From: Microbulbifer variabilis ATCC 700307
GTDB lineage: Bacteria > Pseudomonadota > Gammaproteobacteria > Pseudomonadales > Cellvibrionaceae
DNA length: 64,000 nucleotides
Direction: 5' to 3'
Assembly (NCBI RefSeq): GCF_000380565.1
Contig: NZ_AQYJ01000028.1
Coordinates: 585,464 to 649,463, forward strand
Shown: one piece after another, positions 21,648 to 29,617 of the stretch
How positions within the stretch are numbered: the stretch's first letter is position 1
How the letters are laid out: each line of letters starts with the position of its first letter
Program-made: the position numbers and the translations under genes
The notes under the pieces: generated by a model
Database searches by the model: none
Told to the model about the DNA's origin: nothing
Seen by the model: the letters and a program-made list of their open reading frames with translations, nothing else

Positions 21648-22877
21648 CTACTGAACAACAACAGCCATATTGCCATCCCCAATTTGGTTTTCTATGGAAA
21701 CATTACCATCACTTAGCTGGGTAACAGAGAGCATATTTGCATTGCCGACCTGAGTTGCAATAGAGCTATTGAAGCTACCAATCTGCAATACATTTGTGAC
21801 ATTTCCTGTTCCTACACCTTGCAAAATGAAGGAGTCGTTTGAGCTGCCAGGCTGAGTGACTGTTGCAAAGTTAAAGCTACTAAATTGCTCGGTTAGTGCC
21901 CAGTTATCGTCACCAGTTTGACTGTGTATAGCAACTTGGTTATCACCAACTTGCCAAAGCTCACTGTAGTTGTCACTTCCCTGTTGAGTGATATTAAACT
22001 GGTTGAAGGTGCCAACCTGGGTTGATAGTGATGTAGCGTTTGTTGCCAATACCTGGTTGTGTACTACACCATTGGATGTGCCAGATTGGATTGCATTAAT
22101 AGAGCTTAAGCTACTGTTACTCTGTAATAGAGTGCCACTGTTGGTGCCATTTTGTGTGAGAGTGGCAGTATTCGCAAAGCCACCAGTTTGTGTGATATTG
22201 GCAACGTTAATTGTGCCAATCTGGGTAGCATTGGCCACGTTACCGGTGCCCGATGTTTGAGCAACTGTGGCAATATTGGTTACTCCAAATTGGGCGACAG
22301 TAGCCGCATCTCCGGTACCCATTACCTGGAAAACATTGGCTTGGTTTGTGGTGCCATCTTGCACAACAGTAGCCACGTCAGCCAGGTTCATGATTTGGAA
22401 TACAAAAGCATTATTATTAAAGCCACTCTGTGTTGCTACGCCAACAGTTAGTGCGTTAGAAACTTGATCAATCTGGGCTGTCTGCATATCTCCAGACTGG
22501 ATAATAACCGCGGCACCGCCAGTATTGAAATCCTGATCGGTTACCGCATTGTGATTATTCAGAATCTGGGTAATGGTGGCCGTGGTGCCCAGTGTATTAC
22601 CTTCCTGGTAAGATTCGGCGTTATTATTATCCCCGGTTTGGGTTTGTGTAATCACCCCTAAGCCATTGCCGTTTGTTTGCTCTGCATAAACTGTATTGTT
22701 ATTTCCCACTTGGGTCTGGAAAATAAAGTTATTGTTAACGGTTGGATCACTTTGATCGGCAGTAGCTGAGTTTCCTGCCCCATTCTGGAAAAGTACGGCA
22801 GTGTTGTTTGCAGCGACGGCTCCGGTACTGGCGATTGCAAGAAAAATACTTGCCGCTAAGGGTGTGTACTTGTTCAT
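21648..22877 (-). CDS. Large curlin-repeat (CsgA-like) amyloid subunit, Thr/Val/Asn-rich
   Basis: A 409-residue secreted protein. The signal peptide is MNKYTPLAASIFLAIASTGAVA, cleaved before ANNTAVLFQ. About 17 curlin-like units follow, for example QIGTINVANITQTGGFANTA and QVGNANMLSVTQLSDGNVS. Composition is dominated by Thr, Val, Asn, Gln and Ala with few charges, in clear contrast to the 18314-19459 subunit. AGGAG sits 5 bp before the ATG. The upstream gap 22878-23402 (525 bp) carries conserved element copy 2 and the terminator of the preceding gene. It is likely a fibre-forming curli subunit exported through CsgG; this is family inference. Confidence 0.87.
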   Translation of the reverse strand: MNKYTPLAASIFLAIASTGAVAANNTAVLFQNGAGNSATADQSDPTVNNNFIFQTQVGNNNTVYAEQTNGNGLGVITQTQTGDNNNAESYQEGNTLGTTATITQILNNHNAVTDQDFNTGGAAVIIQSGDMQTAQIDQVSNALTVGVATQSGFNNNAFVFQIMNLADVATVVQDGTTNQANVFQVMGTGDAATVAQFGVTNIATVAQTSGTGNVANATQIGTINVANITQTGGFANTATLTQNGTNSGTLLQSNSSLSSINAIQSGTSNGVVHNQVLATNATSLSTQVGTFNQFNITQQGSDNYSELWQVGDNQVAIHSQTGDDNWALTEQFSSFNFATVTQPGSSNDSFILQGVGTGNVTNVLQIGSFNSSIATQVGNANMLSVTQLSDGNVSIENQIGDGNMAVVVQ

Positions 22878-23101
22878 CGGTACTCCTAGAGAGATATCTT
22901 GATCAGCTTGAGAAGCTTTTTAATGTGGAAAAATTGATAAAACAGCATCATCCGGTACTGCAAAGTACTTTCACACTGTAAAAAATTTCTGGGTATTTCC
23001 AGGTGGCAGTTTTGCAATCAATATTTGAAGACAGAACTTCAATTTTTGACATTCAGGAAATCAACCTTGCGATACCTCATGAACAGCATCTTGATGCTGA
23101 G

Positions 23102-23168
23102 TAGAGTTTTGATGAGGAGCGGTTCTACGGCTATAGGACAGAAGTCTTGAAAACCTGGGAATAAAGTG
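23102..23168 (-). promoter_or_regulatory. Conserved curlin upstream element, copy 2
   Basis: Plus-strand blocks: TAGAGTTTTG (23102-23111), 15 variable bases, ACGGCTATAGGAC, AGAAGT, CTGGGAATAAAGT. About 225-290 bp upstream of the start at 22877. It has the same block order and spacing as copies 1 and 3. Confidence 0.7.
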
Positions 23169-23350
23169 GGCTTTTTTATAAGTTAACGATACTTATGCCA
23201 TACAGTAAATAAATCTGTGACACCATGGGATTAGATATTAAGGTTTTTCAGCCTCCTCTACTATTTCCAGGAGCTTTTAGCTTCGCAAATTTCGTTGAGA
23301 AAAAAGTAATCGTACCTCGAGGTTATAAAAGCAAAGAGAAATCAGGGTTT

Positions 23351-23378
23351 AAAAAAAGGCGGTCATTTAATGACCGCC
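23351..23378 (-). terminator. Intrinsic terminator of the 25233-23403 curlin pair
   Basis: On the minus strand GGCGGTCA-TTAAA-TGACCGCC is followed directly by TTTTTTT. Textbook rho-independent terminator 25 bp past the stop at 23403. Confidence 0.9.
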
Positions 23379-23402
23379 ACAAGCTTCTCTCTCTCTAAGG
23401 AA

Positions 23403-24284
23403 CTACTGTGTAATTACACCGACATTACCAATGCCAACCTGGGTGGCGAATGCAGTTTCGTTAAATCCGATCTGAGTGGTGAAGTGGCTATTGAGCAGTC
23501 CCACTTGAGTTGTTACTGCATCATGGCCCAAACCTATCTGAGTTTTGGTGGCAATATTCAAGAGGCCCACTTGGTTTGACTGTGCGTCATTGAATGCGCC
23601 CAATTGAGTATGTAGAGCAAAATTCAGGGCACCAGCTTGCAGGATGCCAGAATCATTGAAGAAACCGGTTTGGATAGCTGTAGCGCTGTTTAATGCGCCG
23701 AGCTGGTTTGAGGTAGTGGTGTTAAAGGCACCAACCTGGGAATGGAATGCGCTGTTCAGGACACCGGTTTGAGTAACTGCAGCAGTATTGAAGGCACCCA
23801 GTGGTTGTACTACCAGAGCCAGGTTGAGCAGACCGTTTTGAGTTACGGTGGCAACATCAAAGAAGCTGATAGTTTGCAAAGTGCTGGCAAAGTTTACAAA
23901 TCCATTTTGGTTGATATTTGCCACACTGCCGATGGAAGGGGCCGTCTGTGTGGTTGTACCAACGTTTGCAGCACCTACTTGGGTAATATTTGCAGTAGTT
24001 AGTGTGGAACCAATTTGGAAGGAGGTGGCCGCATTAAAGGCACCAGCCTGGGTATGATTGATGGTGCTCAAACTATTTCCCGCAGATTGTAATGCAGTGG
24101 ATAGATTAAGCAGGCCAACCTGGGTCTGGGTAATGGTATTGTTATCTACCCCTGGGCCAACCTGAGTTGCAGTGGCCAGGTTTCCAACTCCAAACTGGCT
24201 TTGAACAGCTGTGTTGTTCGCTGCGAAAGCACCGGCAGTTGCGGTGAGGGCAATTGCTGCGGCGATTGGGGCTAACTTCTTCAT
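23403..24284 (-). CDS. Curlin-repeat (CsgA-like) amyloid subunit, tandem paralogue A
   Basis: A 293-residue secreted protein with signal peptide MKKLAPIAAAIALTATAGAFA and regular repeats such as TQVGLLNLSTALQSAGNSLS, TQTGVLNSAFHSQVGAFN and NQLGALNSATAIQTGFFNDS. Repeats carry Phe/Leu at positions where CsgA usually has polar residues, giving a hydrophobic variant. It has the same length and the same N-terminal motif (VGNxATxTQVGPGVDNN) as the gene at 24352-25233, 67 bp upstream, so the two are a tandem duplication and probably one transcript ending at the 23351 terminator. GAGG lies 7 bp before the ATG. Confidence 0.86.
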   Translation of the reverse strand: MKKLAPIAAAIALTATAGAFAANNTAVQSQFGVGNLATATQVGPGVDNNTITQTQVGLLNLSTALQSAGNSLSTINHTQAGAFNAATSFQIGSTLTTANITQVGAANVGTTTQTAPSIGSVANINQNGFVNFASTLQTISFFDVATVTQNGLLNLALVVQPLGAFNTAAVTQTGVLNSAFHSQVGAFNTTTSNQLGALNSATAIQTGFFNDSGILQAGALNFALHTQLGAFNDAQSNQVGLLNIATKTQIGLGHDAVTTQVGLLNSHFTTQIGFNETAFATQVGIGNVGVITQ

Positions 24285-24351
24285 GGTAAAACCTCTAACT
24301 TCCTAGTACGAGTGATTTGACATCCATTTTCAAAAGGTTTGGTCGGTATTC

Positions 24352-25233
24352 CTACTGCACTATTATGCCGACGTTACCAGTACCGACCTGAGTGGCAACA
24401 GCGGTTTCGTTAAGTCCAAATTGAGTGATGGTATGCAAGTTGGCGGTGCCAACCTGATTGACAATTGCATCGTGCCCAAACCCGGCTTGGGTGATGGTGG
24501 AAATGTTGATAGTGCCTAGCTGATTGGTGAATGCATCGTTAAAAAAGCCAGTTTGGGCATGAAGGGATACGTTGCCGAAACCAGTCTGTAGTGTGAAAGA
24601 ATCACTGCCCAAGCCAGCCTGGAAAACGGTAGCAACATTGAGGGTGCCCACTTGTGTGGATGTTGATGTGTGGAGTGCACCTGTTTGAATGTGTGTGGCG
24701 ATGTTAACATCACCCACTTGATTGGCAATGGCAGTATTTAAGCTGCTGAGTGTCTGGGTAACAGTCGCAACATTAAAGTCGCCAGCTTGATTAATTGAAG
24801 CAAGATCCAGTGAACTGGCAGTTTGAGTAACCACGCCAGTGTTAAAATCACCGACCTGGTTAATAAGTGCTGTAGATGCAAATGACGAGGCGGCTTGTGT
24901 GGTTATACCACTGTTACCGCTACCAACCTGGGTAATAGAAGCGGTGTTCAGGAGTCCGCCAGATTGAGTGGATGTAGCAGTGTTCAGGGCGCCAGTTTGG
25001 AGATGGTTGATAGTATTGAGGTCACTGCCAAGAGTTTGTAGAGCAGTTGATGTATTGACAGTGCCAGCTTGAGTCTGAATTACCAGGTTATTGTCAACAC
25101 CTGGGCCGACTTGAGTGGAAGTCGCGATATTGCCAACGCCTCCCTGATTCTGGATTGTGGTGTTACTTGCTGCAAGTGCGCCACTGCTTATGGCAATGGC
25201 GACCACTGCTGCGATAGGGGTTAACGTCTTCAT
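24352..25233 (-). CDS. Curlin-repeat (CsgA-like) amyloid subunit, tandem paralogue B
   Basis: A 293-residue paralogue of the downstream gene: signal peptide MKTLTPIAAVVAIAISSGALA, then GGVGNIATSTQVGPGVDNN and repeats such as QVGDFNTGVVTQTASSLDLA. It is identical in length to its neighbour and collinear in repeat phase, but the sequences have diverged through the middle. AGGAG lies 5 bp before the ATG. The 678-bp gap upstream (25234-25911) has conserved element copy 3 about 370-435 bp before the start and nothing coding that I can support. Export through CsgG and fibre assembly are inferred. Confidence 0.87.
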   Translation of the reverse strand: MKTLTPIAAVVAIAISSGALAASNTTIQNQGGVGNIATSTQVGPGVDNNLVIQTQAGTVNTSTALQTLGSDLNTINHLQTGALNTATSTQSGGLLNTASITQVGSGNSGITTQAASSFASTALINQVGDFNTGVVTQTASSLDLASINQAGDFNVATVTQTLSSLNTAIANQVGDVNIATHIQTGALHTSTSTQVGTLNVATVFQAGLGSDSFTLQTGFGNVSLHAQTGFFNDAFTNQLGTINISTITQAGFGHDAIVNQVGTANLHTITQFGLNETAVATQVGTGNVGIIVQ

Positions 25234-25601
25234 GAGATACTCCTTTTCTTCCGACGCTATATAAACCAGCGAAATTTACGCTGAATTACTTCCGTACCTT
25301 TTCAGGTAAGGGTAATTACGGCAATACGGTTTTATCCCGCAGGGGAATTTAAAACACTATTGATCCGTGACTGAATACTGCTACCAGCGACTGATCGTTC
25401 CCTGTCGCTAGATAAATTTCATTAAGATGGCGGTACTGCTCTAATGCCAGGTTGAAAATTCAAGTGTCTCCCAGGTACAACATTCGGGACCTTGGTAAAG
25501 AAGGGCCGGTTTGGCCCAGAGAAGATGATCTCTATATAACAACCTAATGCCTGCATGACGTAATGTCCGAGAGGTGTAAACAACAAGTGATCGGATATGT
25601 T

Positions 25602-25668
25602 TAGAGTTTTGCCCTAATCCTGCGAGACGGCTATAGGAGGTAACTCTCTAAAAACTAGGAAAATAGTT
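25602..25668 (-). promoter_or_regulatory. Conserved curlin upstream element, copy 3
   Basis: Plus-strand blocks: TAGAGTTTTG (25602-25611), 15 variable bases, ACGGCTATAGGAG, then CTCTNNAAAACTAGGAAAATAGT. It is the most diverged copy in its right half but keeps the CGGCTATAGGA core and the exact spacing to TAGAGTTTTG. Confidence 0.68.
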
Positions 25669-25911
25669 CGAATCGTTAGATGGTAAATTTATGGAACTTT
25701 CTATTTCGGCAAAATATGCGACTGGCCAGATATACAGGGTTTGTTGAGTTGAATGTACTATATCGATAGCAGAGTTGAAATCAGTGCAGGATTAATCATT
25801 ATTAACTTAGGTGAAATGCGCCGAAAGCAATTTTTAATGAGAGACAGACCTTGGTGGTGATAGAAAACCAATAAAAAATAGTGCCAGTAGAGAATTGATC
25901 AAATACCAGTT

Positions 25912-26454
25912 TTAATCGTATTGGCTGATATAGGTGGTCGTCGCAGTGCCTGTTACTGTGACAGACGTGTGTAATCCATGGCCACTTTGGTAGATATTGA
26001 CCTTATGCAAGATGCCAATTTCTTGTACATGGGCACTGTTTTGCGTACCGAATTGGGAAATCCCGGCAGAATTTCCCATGCCGTACTGCTCGATATCAAT
26101 TAGGTTCTCGTAGCCTACCTGGATCAGGCCACTTAAGTTTTGATCTCCTATCTGTCTTGATAGAATAACATTGTCTTCGCCAGCCTGGGTGACAGAGAGA
26201 TTATTTCGATTGCCATCCTGATGAGCAGATGTGTAGTTGGTTCGCCCTGACTGTCGTACGTTGATATGGTTTACACCGCCTTCCTGGTTAATGACGGTGA
26301 GATTGGAAACAGAAATAAGGTTGGCGGCGCTCAGTTCACTGGAGATCGCCAGCTCATTGCTGGAATCCAGGTCTGTGGCGCTGCAAACCCCTGAAAAGAG
26401 AAAGAGGGCAGCGGTAAGGCTCAGGGGGAGGTGGTGCTTGTTAATACTTGGCAT
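25912..26454 (-). CDS. csgB: CsgB-like curli nucleator (minor curlin subunit)
   Basis: A 180-residue secreted protein with signal peptide (LPLSLTAALFLFSGVCSA), a non-repeat N-terminal segment of about 40 residues, and about five curlin repeats: NHINVRQSGRTNYTSAHQDG, RNNLSVTQAGEDN, VGYENLIDIEQYGMGNSAG. Its size, the irregular final repeat and the position 44 bp downstream of csgG suggest CsgB, the surface-held nucleator that templates CsgA polymerisation. It is likely co-transcribed with csgDEFG. It could alternatively be another small CsgA-type subunit, since CsgA and CsgB share the same repeat. Confidence 0.75.
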   Translation of the reverse strand: MPSINKHHLPLSLTAALFLFSGVCSATDLDSSNELAISSELSAANLISVSNLTVINQEGGVNHINVRQSGRTNYTSAHQDGNRNNLSVTQAGEDNVILSRQIGDQNLSGLIQVGYENLIDIEQYGMGNSAGISQFGTQNSAHVQEIGILHKVNIYQSGHGLHTSVTVTGTATTTYISQYD

Positions 26455-26498
26455 GGTTGCTTCAGCCTTTTAAGCTCGTCCTGTCTCAAGTGGATTCA

Positions 26499-27371
26499 TC
26501 ACATAATCACCGTGCTGTCATTCAGGTAATATTGCAGTACGGGGTTGTTGATATCATCGGGGTTCGCCAGTGCCCATGAATTGTGAATAATTCCCTCACT
26601 GATCAGATGAATTACCGCAGATTCCATTGCTGAAAGCATAGCAAGTTGTGCGGGTTCGTTGTATGTCACTCCGGCTTCCATTTCCAGTAGGCGCCGGAAT
26701 CTTACAAAGCGAAATACATCGGCACTGATTGCTTTTGAGTAAACGGTTTTCGAGGTCAATACCGAATGCAATATTCGGCCTGAGCGGATATCGATAGCAC
26801 GCAGATTCACGGAGACCTGATCAATACGGTATTGCTCATCAGCTCCGATACCAAAGTAGCGGGCTCCTGCGCCACCAGTTTGAATATTCTGGTCGTAGGC
26901 GACAATTCCCCCTTCCAATAAGACATTGGCGGCAATTAAGGTAGGTAGAGGGACACTGTTGTTTGCAGGGGCATCCGGCTTGCTGAGACCAGCGCGAATA
27001 ATTTTTCTTTCAGTGAGTAGGTTTTGCAATCCCTCGCGTTCAAGCGCAATAAACCATCCTGATTCATTCAGCACATCCATCAACATGGCGGCACCGCCCT
27101 GGGTGACAGCGGTAGAGAAGCTGCTGTTTGGGGCAGGCTTGTATTGTCCCGTTTGGTCCCGAAAACTGTATACCGCTGCCAGAATTTTACCCTTTGGTTC
27201 TGGCAGGTTAAGTAAATCCCTGTAGGTGTTCATACGCGGTGTGAGCATGGCCTCAGTACGACCTGGGCCAAAAATGGCATCACCAAGACTTTTAAATGCG
27301 GAGCAGCCGCTTAGTGTTAATATGAACGCCAGGGCGGGCAAAACTATGGCTTTTTTTATTGCATTACGCAT
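26499..27371 (-). CDS. csgG: Curli secretion channel CsgG
   Basis: Outer-membrane lipoprotein that forms the nonameric curli export pore, 290 residues. The lipobox is LTLSGCSAF (Cys at about residue 23). Family motifs: RTEAMLTPRMNTYRDLLNLPEPKGKILAAVYSFRDQTGQYKP, the constriction-loop region with FSTAVTQGGAAMLMDVL, ANVLLEGGIVAYDQNIQTGG and VNLRAIDIRSGRILHSVLTSKTVYS. It lies between csgF and csgB on one strand with short spacers (31 and 44 bp). Confidence 0.95.
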   Translation of the reverse strand: MRNAIKKAIVLPALAFILTLSGCSAFKSLGDAIFGPGRTEAMLTPRMNTYRDLLNLPEPKGKILAAVYSFRDQTGQYKPAPNSSFSTAVTQGGAAMLMDVLNESGWFIALEREGLQNLLTERKIIRAGLSKPDAPANNSVPLPTLIAANVLLEGGIVAYDQNIQTGGAGARYFGIGADEQYRIDQVSVNLRAIDIRSGRILHSVLTSKTVYSKAISADVFRFVRFRRLLEMEAGVTYNEPAQLAMLSAMESAVIHLISEGIIHNSWALANPDDINNPVLQYYLNDSTVIM

Positions 27372-27402
27372 TGCCAGTTTTCCTTCGGAGTTGGGTACTA
27401 TG

Positions 27403-27822
27403 CTAATTAGTCGGGTTGAGCCCGCTTACAACGATTTCGCTTTTATCTCCAGTACTCCGGTCAGTGATCAACACGGTCAGTACACCGTCGTTGTCAACGA
27501 TCTGCACGATAAAGTCATCAGTTATTAGTTCACCGCTATTGCCATCGCCCACATCAGTAAGCAACTGGTTTAAAAGCCGTGTTTCGAGGGAGTCAGTAAA
27601 ACGATCCAGAGCGCTGGGCTGCTCATACAGACTGTCTGGCTTGTCGGGGTCATCATGGCTGTCCTGTGCTTGCGCATTTTGTAGCAGGTAGGTGCCATTT
27701 AATGGGTTGCCACCAAAGTTGGGGTTTACTGGTTCGTAAATTAATTCTGTGGCATAGCCACTGCTGGACAGGAACATAATCACAGGCAGGGCAGCAGGAA
27801 CTATCAAATATCTGATTTGCAT
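27403..27822 (-). CDS. csgF: Curli assembly protein CsgF
   Basis: A 139-residue exported accessory factor that docks on CsgG and couples secretion to nucleation. After the signal peptide (VIMFLSSSGYATE) comes the diagnostic CsgF segment LIYEPVNPNFGGNPLNGTYLLQNAQAQ, which in E. coli inserts into the CsgG channel. The ATG overlaps the csgE stop (TAATG), indicating translational coupling. Confidence 0.93.
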   Translation of the reverse strand: MQIRYLIVPAALPVIMFLSSSGYATELIYEPVNPNFGGNPLNGTYLLQNAQAQDSHDDPDKPDSLYEQPSALDRFTDSLETRLLNQLLTDVGDGNSGELITDDFIVQIVDNDGVLTVLITDRSTGDKSEIVVSGLNPTN

Positions 27823-28250
27823 TAGAATTCATCCTTTCCCAAATCAAAATTATCTGTGAACGCACTGCTTACGCGATCTTGTAGTACCGCTTGGTGAATA
27901 TACTGTGCTGCCTCATCGGCCAGCCGGTGTATATTGTTGGTGCTTGGGGTGATAAAGCGCCGAAAAACTATTTTGTCGTTATAGGTTACCCAAATCAGGT
28001 TGCCCCACCGTGCGGAGGGGCGCTCGTAAACTGTTAAGTTGTAAGTTGAATCTGGATAGTTCAGATTTCTGTATTCACTCAGATAACGCGCAAAATCATG
28101 CCCGGTTCGCGTTATTGTTCGATCAATATTAAACCCGCTGATTTCATCCTCTAGTTTGCCTGAGTCGGTGTCTGCAGGAGGGACGGTTGTGTCATCCTGA
28201 GCATAGGCAATTGACATACAGAGAAAAAATATCAGCAGGCTTAGCCTCAT
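27822..28250 (-). CDS. csgE: Curli assembly/transport protein CsgE
   Basis: A 142-residue periplasmic adaptor that caps CsgG and confers substrate selectivity. It has a signal peptide (MRLSLLIFFLCMSIAYAQ) and the CsgE core: SGFNIDRTITRTGHDFARYLSEY, YERPSARWGNLIWVTYNDKIVFRRFI. The start at 28250 overlaps the csgD stop as ATGA and begins the signal peptide; the open frame continues upstream inside csgD and is not used. The stop overlaps csgF. Confidence 0.92.
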   Translation of the reverse strand: MRLSLLIFFLCMSIAYAQDDTTVPPADTDSGKLEDEISGFNIDRTITRTGHDFARYLSEYRNLNYPDSTYNLTVYERPSARWGNLIWVTYNDKIVFRRFITPSTNNIHRLADEAAQYIHQAVLQDRVSSAFTDNFDLGKDEF

Positions 28251-28840
28251 ATTTTCTCTTCCTGGAGATTGAGTTTTGCCCAATTACTGGCTTGCAGGCG
28301 ATTCTTTACGCCGATTTTTCGGAATATGTTATACATGTGGTTTTTTACAGTGTGTTCACTCAAGTGAAGTTTGGTGGCAATCACACTGTTGGGTTCACCC
28401 GTAGTCAGTTGTCCTAGAATTTCCTGTTCTCTGCGTGTTAGAGGAAGAGGATTTGGGGTACTGCCATGCTGCCTGCTTTCACAGCTGTGAATAGCAGTAC
28501 TTAATCTCTGAATTAAATTTTCCTGGCTGGTATTACTGTCACAGAGGAGGTAGAAACCACTTTGGCGCAGTTTTTCCAAGATATGTAAAGGTAAGTCCAC
28601 TGGAAAGTTAATAAGGATAGCTTTTGGATGACTGATCTTTTTCAGGTCGGAAAGAAATTCTTTGGATGTGGCGGCAATACCTATTTGCCAACAGTCAACA
28701 ATTATTGCCTCATAGTGCTGCAGGCAATGGCGCTGTTTTCCTATGCTCGCCTTTTCCCATGGGAGCGGAATAGACTGAGAAAAAAGTGAAAATAAAAGAT
28801 CGCCCTGAAGGCCGGAATTGCTGAAAAAAAGAACCGGCAT
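28247..28840 (-). CDS. csgD: CsgD-like LuxR-family transcriptional regulator
   Basis: A 197-residue regulator. The N-terminal half resembles a degenerate receiver (VLFFSNSGLQGDLLFSLFSQ, AIIVDCWQIG). The C-terminal LuxR/FixJ helix-turn-helix reads LTRREQEILGQLTTGEPNSV, HTVKNHMYNIFRKIGVKNRL and QASNWA, very close to E. coli CsgD in the same region. It heads the csgDEFG-csgB unit and overlaps csgE by ATGA, so regulator and secretion genes share one mRNA, unlike E. coli where csgBA is divergent. An upstream TTG at 28906 gives 22 more residues; ATG 28840 with GAGG close upstream is preferred but not certain. Confidence 0.88.
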   Translation of the reverse strand: MPVLFFSNSGLQGDLLFSLFSQSIPLPWEKASIGKQRHCLQHYEAIIVDCWQIGIAATSKEFLSDLKKISHPKAILINFPVDLPLHILEKLRQSGFYLLCDSNTSQENLIQRLSTAIHSCESRQHGSTPNPLPLTRREQEILGQLTTGEPNSVIATKLHLSEHTVKNHMYNIFRKIGVKNRLQASNWAKLNLQEEKI

Positions 28841-29617
28841 ATACCTCGTACCTCTCCTTGATACAGATAGATCTTTCCCAAATTTGAGTTTGAGATCCTC
28901 TATCAACTCCTGTTACATAAGTTTCCTGATTGGCTTTTGATGCCTCTTTTGAAGGCATCCCTGCTTACGCATATTCCCTTTTTGTACTTAGGGAAAATGA
29001 CTCACCCAGTGAGAATTTAGTTTGGAGTGTAGACGTGGGGTGGGACGGCTTGGAAAAATAGATGCCTTATTTTCAGTTATAAAAAAACCACATTAAGAAA
29101 ATGTCGCAGTTATTTTTTATTGGTGGAACTATCTGTGAAAATTGTTCTCATGTATCCCTGAGTGTCATTTTCCCAAAAACACTTCTCCCTGGTCGTGATT
29201 TTTTGCTGTGTCATTTGCGTCTTTAGCTTCTCAGTCCTACCTCTTTTTATTCTGAATGCTTCGCTTTATTGGTGCTTAATATTTGGAGAATTTCCTGAGT
29301 CATTTTTTATCTGGGAATACTGCCTGGTTAGTGAATATTTGAGGAGGACTCTTTCCCGAGAATTTGTCGGCATTGTAATTTGAGAAGGTGTGGCGTGCGA
29401 ATAAACACTATTGGGTAATTCAATACATTAATGCTGCAAATGCTATTTCGATGCCGGTTTATCTTGTTGAAATAGATACCCTGGTACCATTTTGTCTGGA
29501 TTTATCTCTGATAGGGTGATGTCGTCTTATAGCAATATAAACTGTGACATTTTGGGCGATTGTGTGACTGCTAGCTGATAGGATGGGCAATTGAATTGTC
29601 GCTAGGGAGCTAACATC
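28841..29617. other. AT-rich non-coding gap upstream of csgD
   Basis: About 780 bp between the csgD start and the divergent membrane-protein gene. It must hold the csgD promoter. I see no convincing gene; a short plus-strand open frame at 29162-29383 has a Phe/Cys-rich product but no good ribosome binding site. No full copy of the curlin upstream element is present. Confidence 0.5.

Noticed and set aside
29162..29383. 73-codon hydrophobic plus-strand open frame upstream of the 489-aa membrane protein
   Set aside because: GTG start without a Shine-Dalgarno sequence, AT-rich composition and no similarity that I recognise; may be chance.
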